This document shows positions 11,586 through 24,000 of a stretch of 64,000 nucleotides of DNA, in pieces (within the stretch, counting starts at the first letter, position 1; each line of letters opens with the position of its first letter). The notes beneath the pieces are model-generated. The model had not been told where the DNA came from and did not search any database. It was given only the letters and a program-made list of their open reading frames with translations. The position numbers and the translations under genes are program-made. This stretch comes from Eimeria necatrix. Lineage: Eukaryota; Apicomplexa; Conoidasida; Eucoccidiorida; Eimeriidae. The stretch is from positions 1 through 64,000 of the forward strand of contig NW_013653448.1 of the NCBI RefSeq assembly GCF_000499385.1. The letters are read 5' to 3'.

Positions 11586-12505
11586 CCAGCAGCAAAGGCT
11601 GCTGCTTGCCCACCTGCGCCACAGACTCCGTCGTAGAGGAGGAGACTTCTGCAAAGGCTGCCCGCGCTGCTGCCCAGACGCTCGCGGGCACGGCCACATT
11701 CCCAGCAGCAGCAGCAGCAGCAGCAGCAGACGCCGCCGCTGCTGCTGCTGCTGCATCTGGGGCCTCTCCAAGCTCCAGAAGCCGCCTTAGCGAGGGGCCC
11801 CACTGCCGAAGCACTGCCACTGCCAGCGCCGCCTGGTAGAGCTGCAGCAGCAACAAGAAACAGCAGCAGCGCCGACAACTGCAGCAGCAGAAACGACCGC
11901 AGCAGCAGCCGGGAGGTGAGCTGCAGCAACAGAAAATGCGCAGCAAAACTCCGGCTGAATGCTGGAGTTCTGCAAGGGGTGAAGGCCCTTGCCTGGGGTA
12001 GTCCATTGGTCACAATGCGCAAAGGCGCGCCAGCCACCCTCCGCTGCTGCTGCTGCTGCCGCTGCTGCTGCTGCTGCTGCTGGCGTTGCAGCTCGCGCTG
12101 CAGTACGAGAGGACCGAAGTCGATAGAACGAAGAAGACGCTCTACAGCCTCGAGGCTCTGTGGCAGCAAAACAGAAGTTTCAATTCTCACCTCTCCATTA
12201 GTAAGCTGCAGAAGGCACGGACAGGCCCAGCAGCAGCAACAGCAGCAGCAGCAGCCGCAGCAGCAGCAGCAGCACCAGCAGCCGCAGCAGCAGCAGCAGC
12301 AGCAGCAGCAGCTCTAACCCTGAAAGTTAAGGTGGCTGGGGGAAACGTGCCTCAAGCGCAAGAATCGCATCCTCCCGCTGCTCCTCAAGCAGCACTGCAG
12401 CACTTCGCTGCAGCGCAGCAGCAGCACATTGTAGAGCAGCAGCCCCGCATGCCCGCAAACAGCAAGCCAGCTGAAACGGCGTGAGCTCCAAGGGGTTCCC
12501 GCCGA

Positions 12506-12546
<41 letters not shown>

Positions 12547-12834
12547 CAATTACGCAGCACGCCCTTGGCGCCCTCTCTGCCATGCTGCACTGCAGCTCCT
12601 CGTACGCCTGCACTTTGCTGCTGCAGCAGAACCCGCCGGGCCAGCTCCTTCAAAAGAGCTCGATGCAGCTGCCTGCGAGTTCGCGGCTGCAGCAGCAGCA
12701 GCGGCTGTTGCTGCTGCTGCTGCTGCTTATGCTGCCGAGGGAAGGAAAGCAGTGCGCCCAGGTCGAAGGCGCTGCACAGTAGCGCCGTCATGTGTTTTCC
12801 CGAAAGCAGCCTTTGCTGCTGTTGCACCTAAACC

Positions 12835-12866
<32 letters not shown>

Positions 12867-13109
12867 GGCAGATGCAGCAGTTTGTCCTTGCTGGCGTCGC
12901 TTAAGGCCCCTGCTCATGCAACAAACAAGAGGAAGTTGGCGAGGAGCTGGCAGCAGCACTGCAGCACGAACAGCAAAGCACCTCTAGCAGCAGCTGCTGC
13001 AGCAGCAGCACGTGGAAGACTCCGCTCGCGGCCATGGCCCACACAATCTGGCTGACGCTGTGTGGAGTGAAAAGACGGGAGCAGCCCCGCTGCAGTTGGC
13101 CCTCTCTCC

Positions 13110-13145
<36 letters not shown>

Positions 13146-15432
13146 GGACGGCAGCGTACAACTGGCGCTGCAGCTGACGCAGCAGCGAAAAGCCTTCGCG
13201 CCCCAGGCCCCTGTCCGAAGGCCTGGGGCCCCCCAAAGTGGCCGGAGCTTTTGGTGCTGCTGCTGCCCGGGCCAAAAGAGCAGCAGAGTGCAGCAGCGAA
13301 GAGAGGACTCGTCTGCAGCGGACAGCCTAAGACACAAGCAGCAGCAGGCAGCAGCAGCAGCAGCAAGCAGCAGAAGTGCAGCTCTTCTCTCTGCTGCTCT
13401 GCTACTTGCAGCGCCTGTAACAGAGACAGAGAAACCAACGGCGGCGCAGAAGCAGCAGCGCTGCTGCTGCTGCACTAGCTAGAGCAACGGCTGCTGCAGC
13501 ATCAGCAGCAGCAGCGCCTACCTGAAGTCTGCCTGCTGCTGCTGCCCAGCAGCAGTCCCTCAGCAGCAGACCGCAGTGCTGCCGCACGGCCTCCAGGAGC
13601 CACACAGCAGCAGCAGCTCTGTCTGTACCAGGACCTGCAAAAGCAGCTGCTGCAGCGCCAAATGAAGTGAAAATTGTCGATAAAGCTGCTGCTGCAGCGC
13701 CTGCAGCAGCAGGTCCCGCTGCTGTTGCCGCTGCTGCGCCGCCAGGCGCTCTTGCGTTGCTGGCTTCTCCGCCAAAGCCCCAGTTTTTTTCAAGCCGCGC
13801 AAGTTGCTGTTGCAGCTGCAGCTGGCTTGCTGCTCCTGTCGCTCTTGCAGCTGCTGCTGCCGCTGCTGCTGCAGCTGCTGCTGCTGCTGCAGCTGGGGAT
13901 GTGTCGGCTGGGCGCGTCAAAGAATCGGCATGCACGGCTAAAGCGTGAAGCGCCATGGCCCCGCTGCTCTGCAGCAGCAGCTGCTGGTGCTGCAGCAGCT
14001 GCCTGAAGGCCGCAGCCAGCAGCAGCCACTCCATGGGCCCCACCGCAGCAGCAGCAGCAGCAGTATTCCCAGCTGCTGCCCTGCTCCACGCCAGGAAGCT
14101 CCAAATAAGGAGACACTTGTCCACCGGCGTGGCCTGCTGCAGCTGCGGAGAGAACTGCAGCAGCACTGCGGGCTTCGCCTGCTGCAGCGGCTGCTGCAGC
14201 GGCTGCTGCAGCGGCTGCTGCACTTGCTGCTGCAGCTGCCGCTGCTGTATCCCTTGCTTCCCTTGCTGCTGCTGTTGTTCCTTGCACAGCAGCTGCACCA
14301 GGGCGTGTGCATTCTGCTGCGGCAACAGCAGCACGTCCGTTGCAGTTCTAAACAGTCGAAGTAGCTGCTGCTGCAGCGGCTGCTGCCCCTGCTGTCTGTA
14401 CACCTGGGACGCTGCAGTTGCAGCAGCCCACAGCAGCGCAGCCAAATCCGCGGGAGGGATGTGAGGCAGCTGCGGTTCACAGGCAGACACAGCAGCAAGC
14501 AGCAACTGCTGGGCTGCTGCAGCGAGGGCACTGTTGAAGCTGCTGCTGCTGCGCGCAGCAGCAGCAGCAGCAGCTGGCGCCCCTCCAGGAACTCCTTCTG
14601 TAGCAAAAAGCACTTGCAGCCGCACTGCATCTTTTGCTGCATCTGCTATGTCTCTCCAGCTCAGCAGAGCAGCACTGCTGGGGCACCACTGGTGGGGCGT
14701 CGCTGCAGCTGCACCTTTTGCTGCTGCTGCTGCTGCTGCGTCGATTCTGGAGGCGAAGCAGCGCAGCAGCAGCAGCAGCAGCCTCTGCGCCTCAGGCAAA
14801 GCTGTTCCCGGCCCAGGCAGGCTCCCACGAACAGCCGCTGCAGCAGCAGAGCTGCCTGCAGCGGCGCAGCGCTCGATGTTGCTGCTCGTGCTGCTGCTGC
14901 TGCTGCTCGCTGTACACCGCGCAAGCCGAATGACTTCTCCCCAGCAGCGCTGGCCGAAGGGACTCACCCACAAGTGGCTCTTCAAGTCTTGCTGCTGCCG
15001 CTGCTGCTGCTGCTGCTGCTGCATCTCGCCTGAAGCTTGCAGAAATCGCACAAGTGCTGCCAAGAGTCTGCAGCTGCATGCAGCCCCTAGGGCGTCGAGG
15101 AGCTCTTCGCGGGGCTGCTGCTGCAGCAGCAGAGTTGCTGCTGCCTCCACAGGGGCAAAGATGTATGCATGCAGCCCTTCTCGCAGTAGCAAGACCTCGC
15201 CGTAAGCGCCGCTGCCTATTTGGCTGCTGCTGCTGCTGCTGCTGCAGCTGGGGCTGCTGGAGCTGCTGCTGCTGTCTTCAGCCGCCGCGGCAGCCCTAGC
15301 CACTGCTGCCGCAGCAGCGCTGAATGCAGGAAGCTGCAGCAGCTGCTGCAGCACCTCTCTGCACTCGCTGCTGTTAAGGAACGCAGCAACACCCCGTGCC
15401 CCTTCGTAGGCAACGGACTGCAGCGCAGGTTG

Positions 15433-15469
<37 letters not shown>

Positions 15470-15853
15470 GCTCGGGGAGAGCTGTTAACTCCCACTGCAG
15501 GAGCAGCAGCTGCTGCTGCAGCGTCCGCCACATGAAGTCTCAGCAGGTGTGGAAAGTGACACCGCGCGTGCGCCGCAGCAGCAGCTGCGTCCGCTGCTGC
15601 TGCTGCTGTGTCCGCTGCTGCTGCTGCTGCTGTTGCAGCGGCCCTGGCCAGAAGCTCTCGAAGCGCGGGAAGCAGCAAAGCAAACGCGCGCAGCAGCTCT
15701 ACGCAGTGACGCAGGCTGGGCCGGGGCTGTTGCTGCTGAGGTGTACATACACTTGGAGGCAGGCCACGCCCCACAGCTTCCCTTAAAAGCTTCAGAATTG
15801 CTGCTGGCAGCAGCAGCCCCACGCCTAGAGGCAGCCCCGCCGGTCTCAAAGCG

Positions 15854-15901
<48 letters not shown>

Positions 15902-16689
15902 GGGTGCAGCTTCTGCGTCGCGGCAAGCCGCAGCAACGCTGAGACGGCTGAGCGCGCTTCCCGGGGCGGCAGCTGCGGCTGCAGCAGCTGCAGCAGCAGC
16001 TGCTGCTGCTGCGCGTATCGAGACAGCTCGACTCCCCCCACAGCCTCTCCTGCGGCTTTGAAGCTTTCACGTAAAGCAGCAGGGGTGGCAAGAGTACAGC
16101 CATTTCCTGCTGCTGCTGCTGCTGCTGCAGGTGTCGCTACAGCAGCAAAAGACGCAGCAGCAGATGTCGTGAAGCAGCAGCACCATTCATTGAGAGCCCA
16201 GCCACTGCAAAAGAGGCCATCGCCTGCAGCCCGTTGCTGCAGGTGCCGCTCGTGCTGCAGCTGCCTCAGCTGCTGTGTCTGCTTCTGCAGCACCAGCCCC
16301 TGCTGCTGGGTTCGCTGCTGCTGCTGCTGCTGGGCTACTGCAGCAGCAGCGACTGCTGCAGACGCTATGCCACATGTGAAGCCCTGGAGGCGGGCTCGAG
16401 GCAGCAACGCAGGCAGCAGCTCGGCAGCAAAAGCTCCGCAGAAGCTGCAGCTGCTGCTTCTCGTGCTGCAGCCGGCAGAAGCGGATCTGCCGGGTTGATC
16501 ACCCTCTTGTTGCTGCTGCTGCAACTGTGGCTGATGCAGCCCCTGATGCTGCTGCTGCTGCTGCCGCGGCTGCAGCAGCTTCCAGCGCTGCTGCTGGAGC
16601 GTTCTCGCGGGTGTGCAAGGCTGCAGCGAGCTCCGCCTCATAGACAGACACAGCAGCAGCTGCCCGGTGTTGTTTGCTGCTGCCTTCAT
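10521..16689 (-). CDS. RAP-domain protein, probable organellar RNA-binding factor
   Basis: The minus-strand gene starts at ATG 16689, with an Arg/Ser/Leu-rich N-terminus resembling a transit peptide. Exon 1 is very long, to about 13521, with donor ACTTCAG|GTAGGC. It encodes helical repeats between Ala/Gln runs ('VDKCLLIWSFLAWSRA', 'IPPADLAALLWAAA'). Later exons carry 'TPHSVSQIVWAMAASGVFH' (about 13060-13010), a helical exon (12827-12345), RIETSVLLPQ (from 12213), 'LYQAALAVAVLRQWGPSL' (about 11840-11790) and the C-terminal RAP domain. The RAP domain is split by an intron. The first half ends in LVLEVDGPSHFSVDW, with donor GACTG|GTGGGC at 11005. The second half starts at 10842 (VLCGSSVFKETLMRFLGWRV). 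The join keeps the frame exactly. RAP proteins of apicomplexans act mostly on mitochondrial or apicoplast RNA; that role is family knowledge. Inner exon borders and the last residues are uncertain. Confidence 0.8.
11497..11597. repeat. Trinucleotide tract within a RAP-gene intron
   Basis: CAG on the plus strand, CTG in the gene sense. It lies inside the intron that begins at the donor CAG|GTGGGC (exon end 11614) and ends before the exon encoding RHVAMLLRQ. A second tract of the same polarity, 12228-12311, sits in the intron before the exon starting at 12213. Confidence 0.65.
15739..15754. repeat. Variant palindrome AGGTGTACATACACTT in RAP exon 1
   Basis: A degenerate copy of the GGTGTACGTACACC palindrome. 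In the RAP reading frame on the minus strand it encodes SVCTP, the same phase as the GVRTP copy at 1876. Confidence 0.6.
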
Positions 16690-17188
16690 CCTGGCTAGAT
16701 CCTTTCCCGCTGGATTCTTACTTCTGACGCAGCATTGGCTGCAGCCGGCAGCTGCAGCGGCAGCAGCAGCAGCAGAAGCTGCTACTGCTGCTGCTGCCTC
16801 TAGCCGTTCAGTTGCCTCTTGGCATTGATGTTGCTGCTCCAGAGGACCTCTGCTGCACTGCTGCAGCTGCTGCTGCCTTCTAGTGCAAGCAGAAAAGCAG
16901 CAGTGCTAAAACTTTTCCTGCTGCTTTAAATATAAAGTCTTAACAATTATAAAATGTTGTTTTGGGATCAGGCTACCGATCCTTCCACAGACACAAGCTG
17001 AGTGCCAGACCAGGGAGGAGCAGCAGCAGAGCAGCAGCAGCGGCAGCAAAAGTTGACTTCCTCTAACGGCTTGTGGGTGTTGCTGCAGATTTAGCAGCTA
17101 CAATCTTATTTCGAATCTGGTGAGCGTCTTGCTGCTGCTGCAGCGCCGCTTGCTGCTGCTGCCTTTGGCTCCCACCGGTCCGCTCCGC
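16690..17188. promoter_or_regulatory. Divergent intergenic region between RAP and XPC genes
   Basis: About 500 bp separate the RAP start (minus) from the first in-frame ATG of the XPC-like gene (plus), so both promoters are expected here. An AT-rich core (16925-16965) is the only part of unusual composition. No known promoter element could be identified. Part of it could be an untranslated or short coding exon of XPC, because the XPC frame is open back to 17057. Confidence 0.4.
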
Positions 17189-17782
17189 ATGCGACCGTGT
17201 CGGCAAAGGAAAGCTGTGCAGCAGCAGCAGCAGCAGCAGCTGATCTGCAAGACTTCTAGCTGCAAACTAGCGCAAATAGACCTGGAAGCCTTCGCCGGCA
17301 CTAGCGCCGAACCTGCGCTGCAGCTTTGGGCAGACCCAGTCAAAGGAGTGAGGCTGCTGCTACACACGCCTCCACAACAGCAGCAGCAGCAACAGCAGCA
17401 GCCCCCAAATTGGGCTCCTTCCCTGGCAGGCAGCAGCAGCAGCCCCAGCAGCACTCTGGGAGCCGGCATGCCAGCTCAGTCTGGAGGCTCCCCAGAGTCA
17501 CCTGTGGAAGCAGCAGCACATGGAGCTGCTGCATCTCCTGCAAGCAATGAAGACTCATTAGCAGCAGAATCTGTGGACTGTGCTGCTGCTGCTGCTGCAG
17601 AAGGGGGGAACTGCTGCTCCCTCGATGCAGCCCTGGGCCTGGGAGATGAGCCCATTGAAGAGCAGCAAGCTGACACAGAGGCGGAAAATGAGCAGCCAGA
17701 GGAGCCGCTGCTGCTGCTGCAGCAAGAGCTGCATGCATCTAGCGGCTCCCCTTGGAGCGGCGGTGCGATCAGTGCTGAGGGA

Positions 17783-17826
<44 letters not shown>

Positions 17827-18770
17827 AGCGCCGGATGCTCTTAAAAAGGAAACAGATCCAGAAAAGGCAGCAGCAGAAGCAGCAGAACGAAAGGCAAGAG
17901 CTGCTTGCGTCAAGAGGGCTCAGGATCTGGAGAAGATTTGGCTGCTGGGGTGGGCAGCATGGCTGCAGGGTCTCAACAGCAGTGTCATAGAAGGCCGCAG
18001 CAGCAGCAGCAGCAGCAGGAGCGGCAGCAGCAGCGCTTCAAAATGCACGCCGCTGCTGCAGGGGGCATGTCTTTCTGCGTACATTGCCTTCTGCAGCAAG
18101 GCTCAGCAGCAGCACCAGGAGCACCAGCAGCAAACAGGTGCTGCGCACAGAAGTCGCCGTTTGCTGCTGCAGCATCTGCAGCTGCTGCAGCAGCAAGTCT
18201 CACAGGCTAAAGAAGAAGCTTCGGCTTCTTCTGCAGCAGCAGCTGCAGCGGCAGCTGCAGCAGCAGCTCCCGCCGATGCAGCAGGAGACCGCACTGAGGC
18301 GTCCGCACCAACAAGGGGCTCAGTGGGTGAATCAGCAGCAGCAACAGCAGCAGCGGTGGCAGCAGCACCAGGGTCTGCTGCTGCTGCTGCTGGCACAAAG
18401 ACAGAGGGGGGCGAGTACTGCATTCCTGCTGACGGATTTGCTGCTTTTTGCTTCATCTCCAATCTTCAGCTGCTGCCGGAGAACCGTTTGTGTCACCCCT
18501 TCTTTGCAGCGTCGGTGCCGCATGCTGCTGCTGCTGCTGCTGCGGCGCGCAGGGCGCAGCACGCGTACCAGCAGCAGCAGCAGGCTGCTGCAGCTGCAGC
18601 TGCAGCAAGACTTTCCACTGAAGAGATCGCCGCTGCCAAATCCGCCTCCGAGGCAGCAGCTGCTGCGGTCCTCTCCAGCATGCGCCATTCTTCGCTGCAG
18701 CAGCAGCGGGAGCAGCAGCAGCAGCGTGTTCCAAAGGAAGAGGATGGAGAGCACAAAGGCCCCAGCAGCT

Positions 18771-18801
<31 letters not shown>

Positions 18802-19288
18802 ACGGGTGGCTCTGCTGCGGCCAGCGCTGCCCCTTGCTGCGAGCCGCCGCATGCCTTTCCCATTTGGATTCTCTTCGGTCCTTTTCAGGGCTTTGGGGGC
18901 TTTGAATTCTTCGAAGGCCTCAAGTGCCCTTCTGGCTGTGGTGGGCGTTCTGCTGCTGCTGCTGCTGCTGTTGCTGCTGCTTTTGCTGCTGCTGCTGCGT
19001 ACAGCTGCTGCTGCTGCTGCTGCTGTGAACGGCCACTTTGCAGCTGCCGGTGCTGCTGAGGCCGCGGTTTTGTTTGGTACTCTTGGCTAGAGCAGTCTAC
19101 TATTATGTATTGCCTGCTGCAGTATGTGCTGCTGCACTTGCTGCACCTCTGCTGTTTTGCTGCTGCTTCTTCAATATCTGCGCAGCTGTTTGTGGCCCTC
19201 TGCCGCGCCTTAGACCTCAACGCCCGGCTGGCCGTGTTGCTGCCGCCTGCAGGTCTCCGCACTCCCAAGACGGAGCGTAAGCTTTGCT

Positions 19289-19325
<37 letters not shown>

Positions 19326-20518
19326 TAATGCAGAAATAACTGTGGCACTAGCAGCAGCCCCTGTCGGCAGCAGGAACAGGAAGGAGAATGCTGCTTGTCA
19401 GCAGCAGCAGCAACGCAGCCCCCACTGGCGCTACGGTGTCTTGTTGCCTGCTGCTGCACACTTTTGCCGCTACTGCTGCTGCGGCTGCTGCCCCTGATGC
19501 TGTTGCTGCTGCGGCTGCTGCTCGTGCTGCTGCTAACGCTGCAGCTGCAGCAGAGGAAGCAGCTGTTGCATTTCTGTGCTCTTTGCAGATGATAGCGCCT
19601 GCGTGTCGGCCCCTCCCAGCTGCCTAGTTCGTCTCTTCGAGGCTGCGGGCCTGCCTCTGCCGCCGTTTGCTGCAGCAGCAGCAGCAGCAGCAAGAGCAGC
19701 AAGAGCAGCAGGCGCAACAGGAGCAGCCGCAGCAGCAGATGGACAAGGGCGCCGACGAGCCACAGGGCACCCGCGAGCGGCCGTGGGCGCGCAGCAGCAG
19801 CAGCAGCAGCTTTTGAGGGCGAGTCCATACGACTGTCTTTTTTGTGTCCGAAAGCCACCAGCAGCAGAGTCAGCAGCAACAGGAGCAGCAGAAGTTGCAG
19901 GCCCCCCAGTGCCCACTGCCGCAGGTCGGCTGCGTGCTGCTGCCACACGGCTGCTGCCTCACAGGAGACAGGCCCGTAGCGGAGCGGGGAGAGCAGCAGC
20001 AGGAGCAGCAGAAGTGACAGCAGCAGTTGAGCAGCAGCTGCCGCCCTTGAGCAGGTCCGAGCTGCTGCAGCTGCTGCAGCTGCCGGCGCCCCTGCAAATG
20101 TGGGGCGAAGTTTTCTGCCCCCACGAGAAGCGCTGGATTGCCTGTGTCTTCAAGGGGCCGCAGCAATCTGTTTATGATGCTGCTGATGTTTTGGCGGGGC
20201 GCAGGCTGCCCACAGTCTCCCCTCCTGCTGCAGCAGCAGCAGACGCGGCTGCTGCAGCAGCAGGTTGCTTTGCCCCGAGAGCAGTGGACGTTGCGCAGGA
20301 GACCCTGCAGCTGATTTTTCTCAAGCGCTGCTGCGCGGTGCAGCAGCAGCAGCTAGCCGAGCTGCGCAAGACACAGCAGCGGGCAAAAGAGGAACTATTG
20401 AAGCTGCAGCAGCAGCAAGAACTAGCTGCTGCAGCAGAGCGCAAAGCCCGCTCCCTTACTAGTGGACTTCTTCTTACTGCGAAACCCCCACGCCGCGCAG
20501 CTTCAGCAGCTCGAAATC

Positions 20519-20556
<38 letters not shown>

Positions 20557-20998
20557 GACAGCGAATCTGACGCAGAGGGAGACGCAGAAGCAAGTGAGCA
20601 AAAAACCCAGGACGCTGAAGACTTGAAGACTGAAGGCATTTCGGAGTGTGCGGCATCCAAACAAGCAACAGCAGCAGCAACAGCAACAGCAGCACCAACA
20701 GCAACAGCAGCAGCAACAGCAACAGCAGCAGTGCGCCGTTTTGCTTCCCCAGGTCAACGGCGACCTCTCTACTGGGAAGCCGGGCAATGGGGCATCCTTT
20801 TCTTAAAGCCGGACTACCTAGTTCTTATTGTGTTTCCCCAGCCGCAGCAGCAGCTGCAGCAGCAGCAGCAGGTGCTACAGTCTCCTGTGCTGCGCTCGCT
20901 GCTGTGGCAAATGCAGGCCAGAATCTCACAGCCCCCACCGCAGCTGCAGCGTCTGCTGGCAGCTGTAGCAGATGCGACGGAAGGGGCCTCTTCTGAGC

Positions 20999-21033
<35 letters not shown>

Positions 21034-24000
21034 TACAGCAGCAGCAGGCGCAGCGTCACGGCGGCGCCTCACGAGATGGCAGAAGAGGCCGCGCTGCTGG
21101 CTGATGAGTTTGCTGCTGCATGGAAGCAAAGCAGCAGCAGGAAAAGGGGCCCCGCGCAGTCCACTGGGGGACTTGGCTCTAGAGCTGCCGGAGGCACGGG
21201 GAAACGCAAGGCAGCAGCAGCAGCAGCAGCAGCAGGCGGTGGCGAACTCTTAGGCTTAGATTTCCTTCGCGCCCGCAAACAGGCACGAGGAGGCGCTCTG
21301 CTGCGGCAGCGACATGCGCAGCAGCAGCAGCCGCAGCAGCCGCAGCAGCAGAGAAAGCAGCAGCAGCCGCAGCGTAGACGGTCAGTAGATGGACTTCTCC
21401 CAGCAGCACAGCCTGCTGCCTCCAGCGTGTCAAAGGAATCTGAAGAAGGCCCACCGTGGGAAGCTGCTGCACGGCTTGGGAGCTCGAAGGCTTCTTTGCT
21501 GCAGCCGCAGGCGCAGCAGCTGCTGCAGCAGCAGCCGCAGCAACAGCAGCAGCAGCAGCCCCTCGTTTCCGCCCTAGACCAACAAGGGCGCGACGCAGTC
21601 CGCTTTATTTTGGCAGTGGAGTCTTCAGGAGAGCTGAAAGATGTGACCCACAGATACGTCTCTAGGTGAGCGCTTTGGTTTTGCTGCTGCCATTCTGTGC
21701 TGCTGGCTGCTGCAGTTTCGTGCTGCTGGCTGCTGTCATTCTGTGCTGCTGGCTGCTGCTATTCCGTGCTGCTGGCTGCTGCCAGTCTGTGTTTCTGGCT
21801 GCTGCCAGGGGCAGAAGAGGCTTGCTGCACTCGACTCAGAAGTGCTTCGGAGGCAGTTCTGCCGCAGCACTAGTTGCTAGGCCCCACCACCGTTTGTGGC
21901 GTTGGCTGCGCTGCTGCTGGTGCTGCTATTGTTTTGGGTCTGTTGCTGCAGCTGGCAGCAGGTGCTGCAGCAGCGCGGCTCTCGGCTGCACCAATGGTGG
22001 GAGAGCGACGCCGTGCGCAAGGCGCTGCGCCGCGGCGGCGCTGCAGCAGCAGCAGCAGCAGCAGCACCAGGCGGGGACTTTCCAGAGGACTTCGCCGAGA
22101 AAGGCGAGCCTTCAGACCTGAAAGAGGCAGCTGAGGAGCCGCTCCAGGTGAAGCAGCAGCAGCAACAGCAGCAGCAGCAGAAGCAGATTGCGCAGGCCGA
22201 GGAGGCCGAGAGGCAGCGCCTCATCGCCAGCGAGCCCCTCCCCACCTCCCGCCGCGGCTTCGTTGACAGCCCCAAATTCGTTTTGCGCAGTTTGGTGGGC
22301 AGCAGCTGCTGCTTCTGGGCACCGCATATAGGGCCTACGGCCTAGGGTTTAGGGTTCAGGGTTTAGGGTTTAGGGTTTAGGGTTTAGGGCCAAGGGTATG
22401 GGTGGTCTAGGGTGTGGGGCGTAGGGTGTGGGGCCTAGGGTCTAGGGCGTAGGGTTTAGAGCGTAGGGTTTAGGCCCTAGTGCCTAGGGTTGCTGTGCTG
22501 CTGCATTGCTGCTGCTGCATTGCTGCTGCGCTGCTGCTGCGCTGCTGCAGCTACGGCAGCGGGAGTGGCTGCCCCCCGGCAGCCAAGGAGTTGGCATTTT
22601 CGAGGGCGAAGCAGTTTACCTGCGGCGAGATGTGCTGCTGCTGAAGACAGCCAGGCAGTGGCGGCGGGAGCACCGCCAAGTCAAAGAAGAAGAAAAGCCT
22701 CTCAAGACCATGAAAATGGGACTTGTAAGACGGAGCACCTGTTCTTCTCCAGCTCTCTAGTGACACAGCAGCAACTGCTGCGCCAGCAGCAGCAGCGGCT
22801 GCTGCTGCTGCTGCAACACATGCAGCAACTGCTGCACCAGGAGCAGTTCCTGCTGCTGCAGAAACTGCTGCACCAGCAGCAGTTCCTGCTGCTGCTGCTG
22901 CTGCAGCGCTTGCAGTAGCTGTTGCGCCAGCAGCAGTTCCAGCTGCTGCTGCTGCTGCTGCCGCTGCTGCTGCTGCTGTTGCCGCAGCAGCAGTCGCTGG
23001 TGTTGCTGCTGCGCTCCAGCTGAGCGTCAGCCCTAACAAAGGCTGTCCTGCAAAGCTTAGATTCCTATTGGTTGGCATTAAATACGGAAGATTAAACACA
23101 GGAGACAAAAATGCGAAAAGATCTATTTTGAAATTTTGTGTTGCAGCTAAGGCCGCCATCAGCCCACTTGGCTTCGCTCTCCACCGCCCAGGTGCTGCAC
23201 CGCTATCCGCACCTGCTGCGGCATCAGCAGGAGAAGCAGCAGCAGCAGCACTTGGCGCTGCAGCAAATGTGGAGCAACCAACGCTTGGCGCTAAAAGCTA
23301 AGAACCCCTGTCTGCGTTCGGCCATTCAGCAGCAGCAGCAACAGCAGCAGCAGAAGCCACTGACGCAGGAAGTGGGCCTCTTTGCAGAATATCAGACAGA
23401 GCCCATGGAGAGACAGAAAGTCGCTGATGGCCGTCTCCCTGTGGGGCCGCAGGGGACCATAGAAGTTGGCGAGCTAGTGAGAGAAGCTGCGCTTTCCCTG
23501 CTGCTTCCCTTTGCCGGCTTCAGTATGTGCCCCACCCAGTTGCTGCTGCTGTTTCTGTTGCTGCTGCTATTGCTGCTGCTGCTGCTGCTGCTGTTGGGTG
23601 CTTCGGCAGGCGCCGGTGCCAGTGGGGGCGACCCACTTGTCTGTGACCGAGTGGCAGCGGGAGAACTCCAGATCGGCGTTGAGCGCAGCTTCTCTGGGGC
23701 AGGCGCTGCAGACTGCAGCAGCAGAAGTCTTGGGGGCCCCCGGGGAGGGCAAGTGGGCCCCTGCTGTTGTGGGTTTTGAGCGGGAAGTGGGGGGTGCCTG
23801 GCGGGCTGTGCGCGACGGGGTGGTAGTGGTGGAAGCAGCAGCAGCAGCAGTGCGCAGGCGGTGGCAGCAGATTGCTGCGGAAAGAGAAGCAGCTGCTGCC
23901 AGGAGGAGGGAACAGGCGCGCAATGCAAAGCTACAGCTAGCCTACAAGAAGTGGAGAGCCCTATTTAAGGCCATTCTCTACGCTGCTACCTACAAGCAGG

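Noticed and set aside
17189..19090. A separate gene ending at 19090
   Set aside because: The frame's last 50 codons are a sense-CTG tract typical of introns here, and the next exon at 19186 begins the Rad4 fold, so the segment is better taken as the N-terminal part of XPC.
22341..22490. Chromosome end or telomere
   Set aside because: The array is short, degenerate and flanked on both sides by exons of one gene, so it is interstitial.
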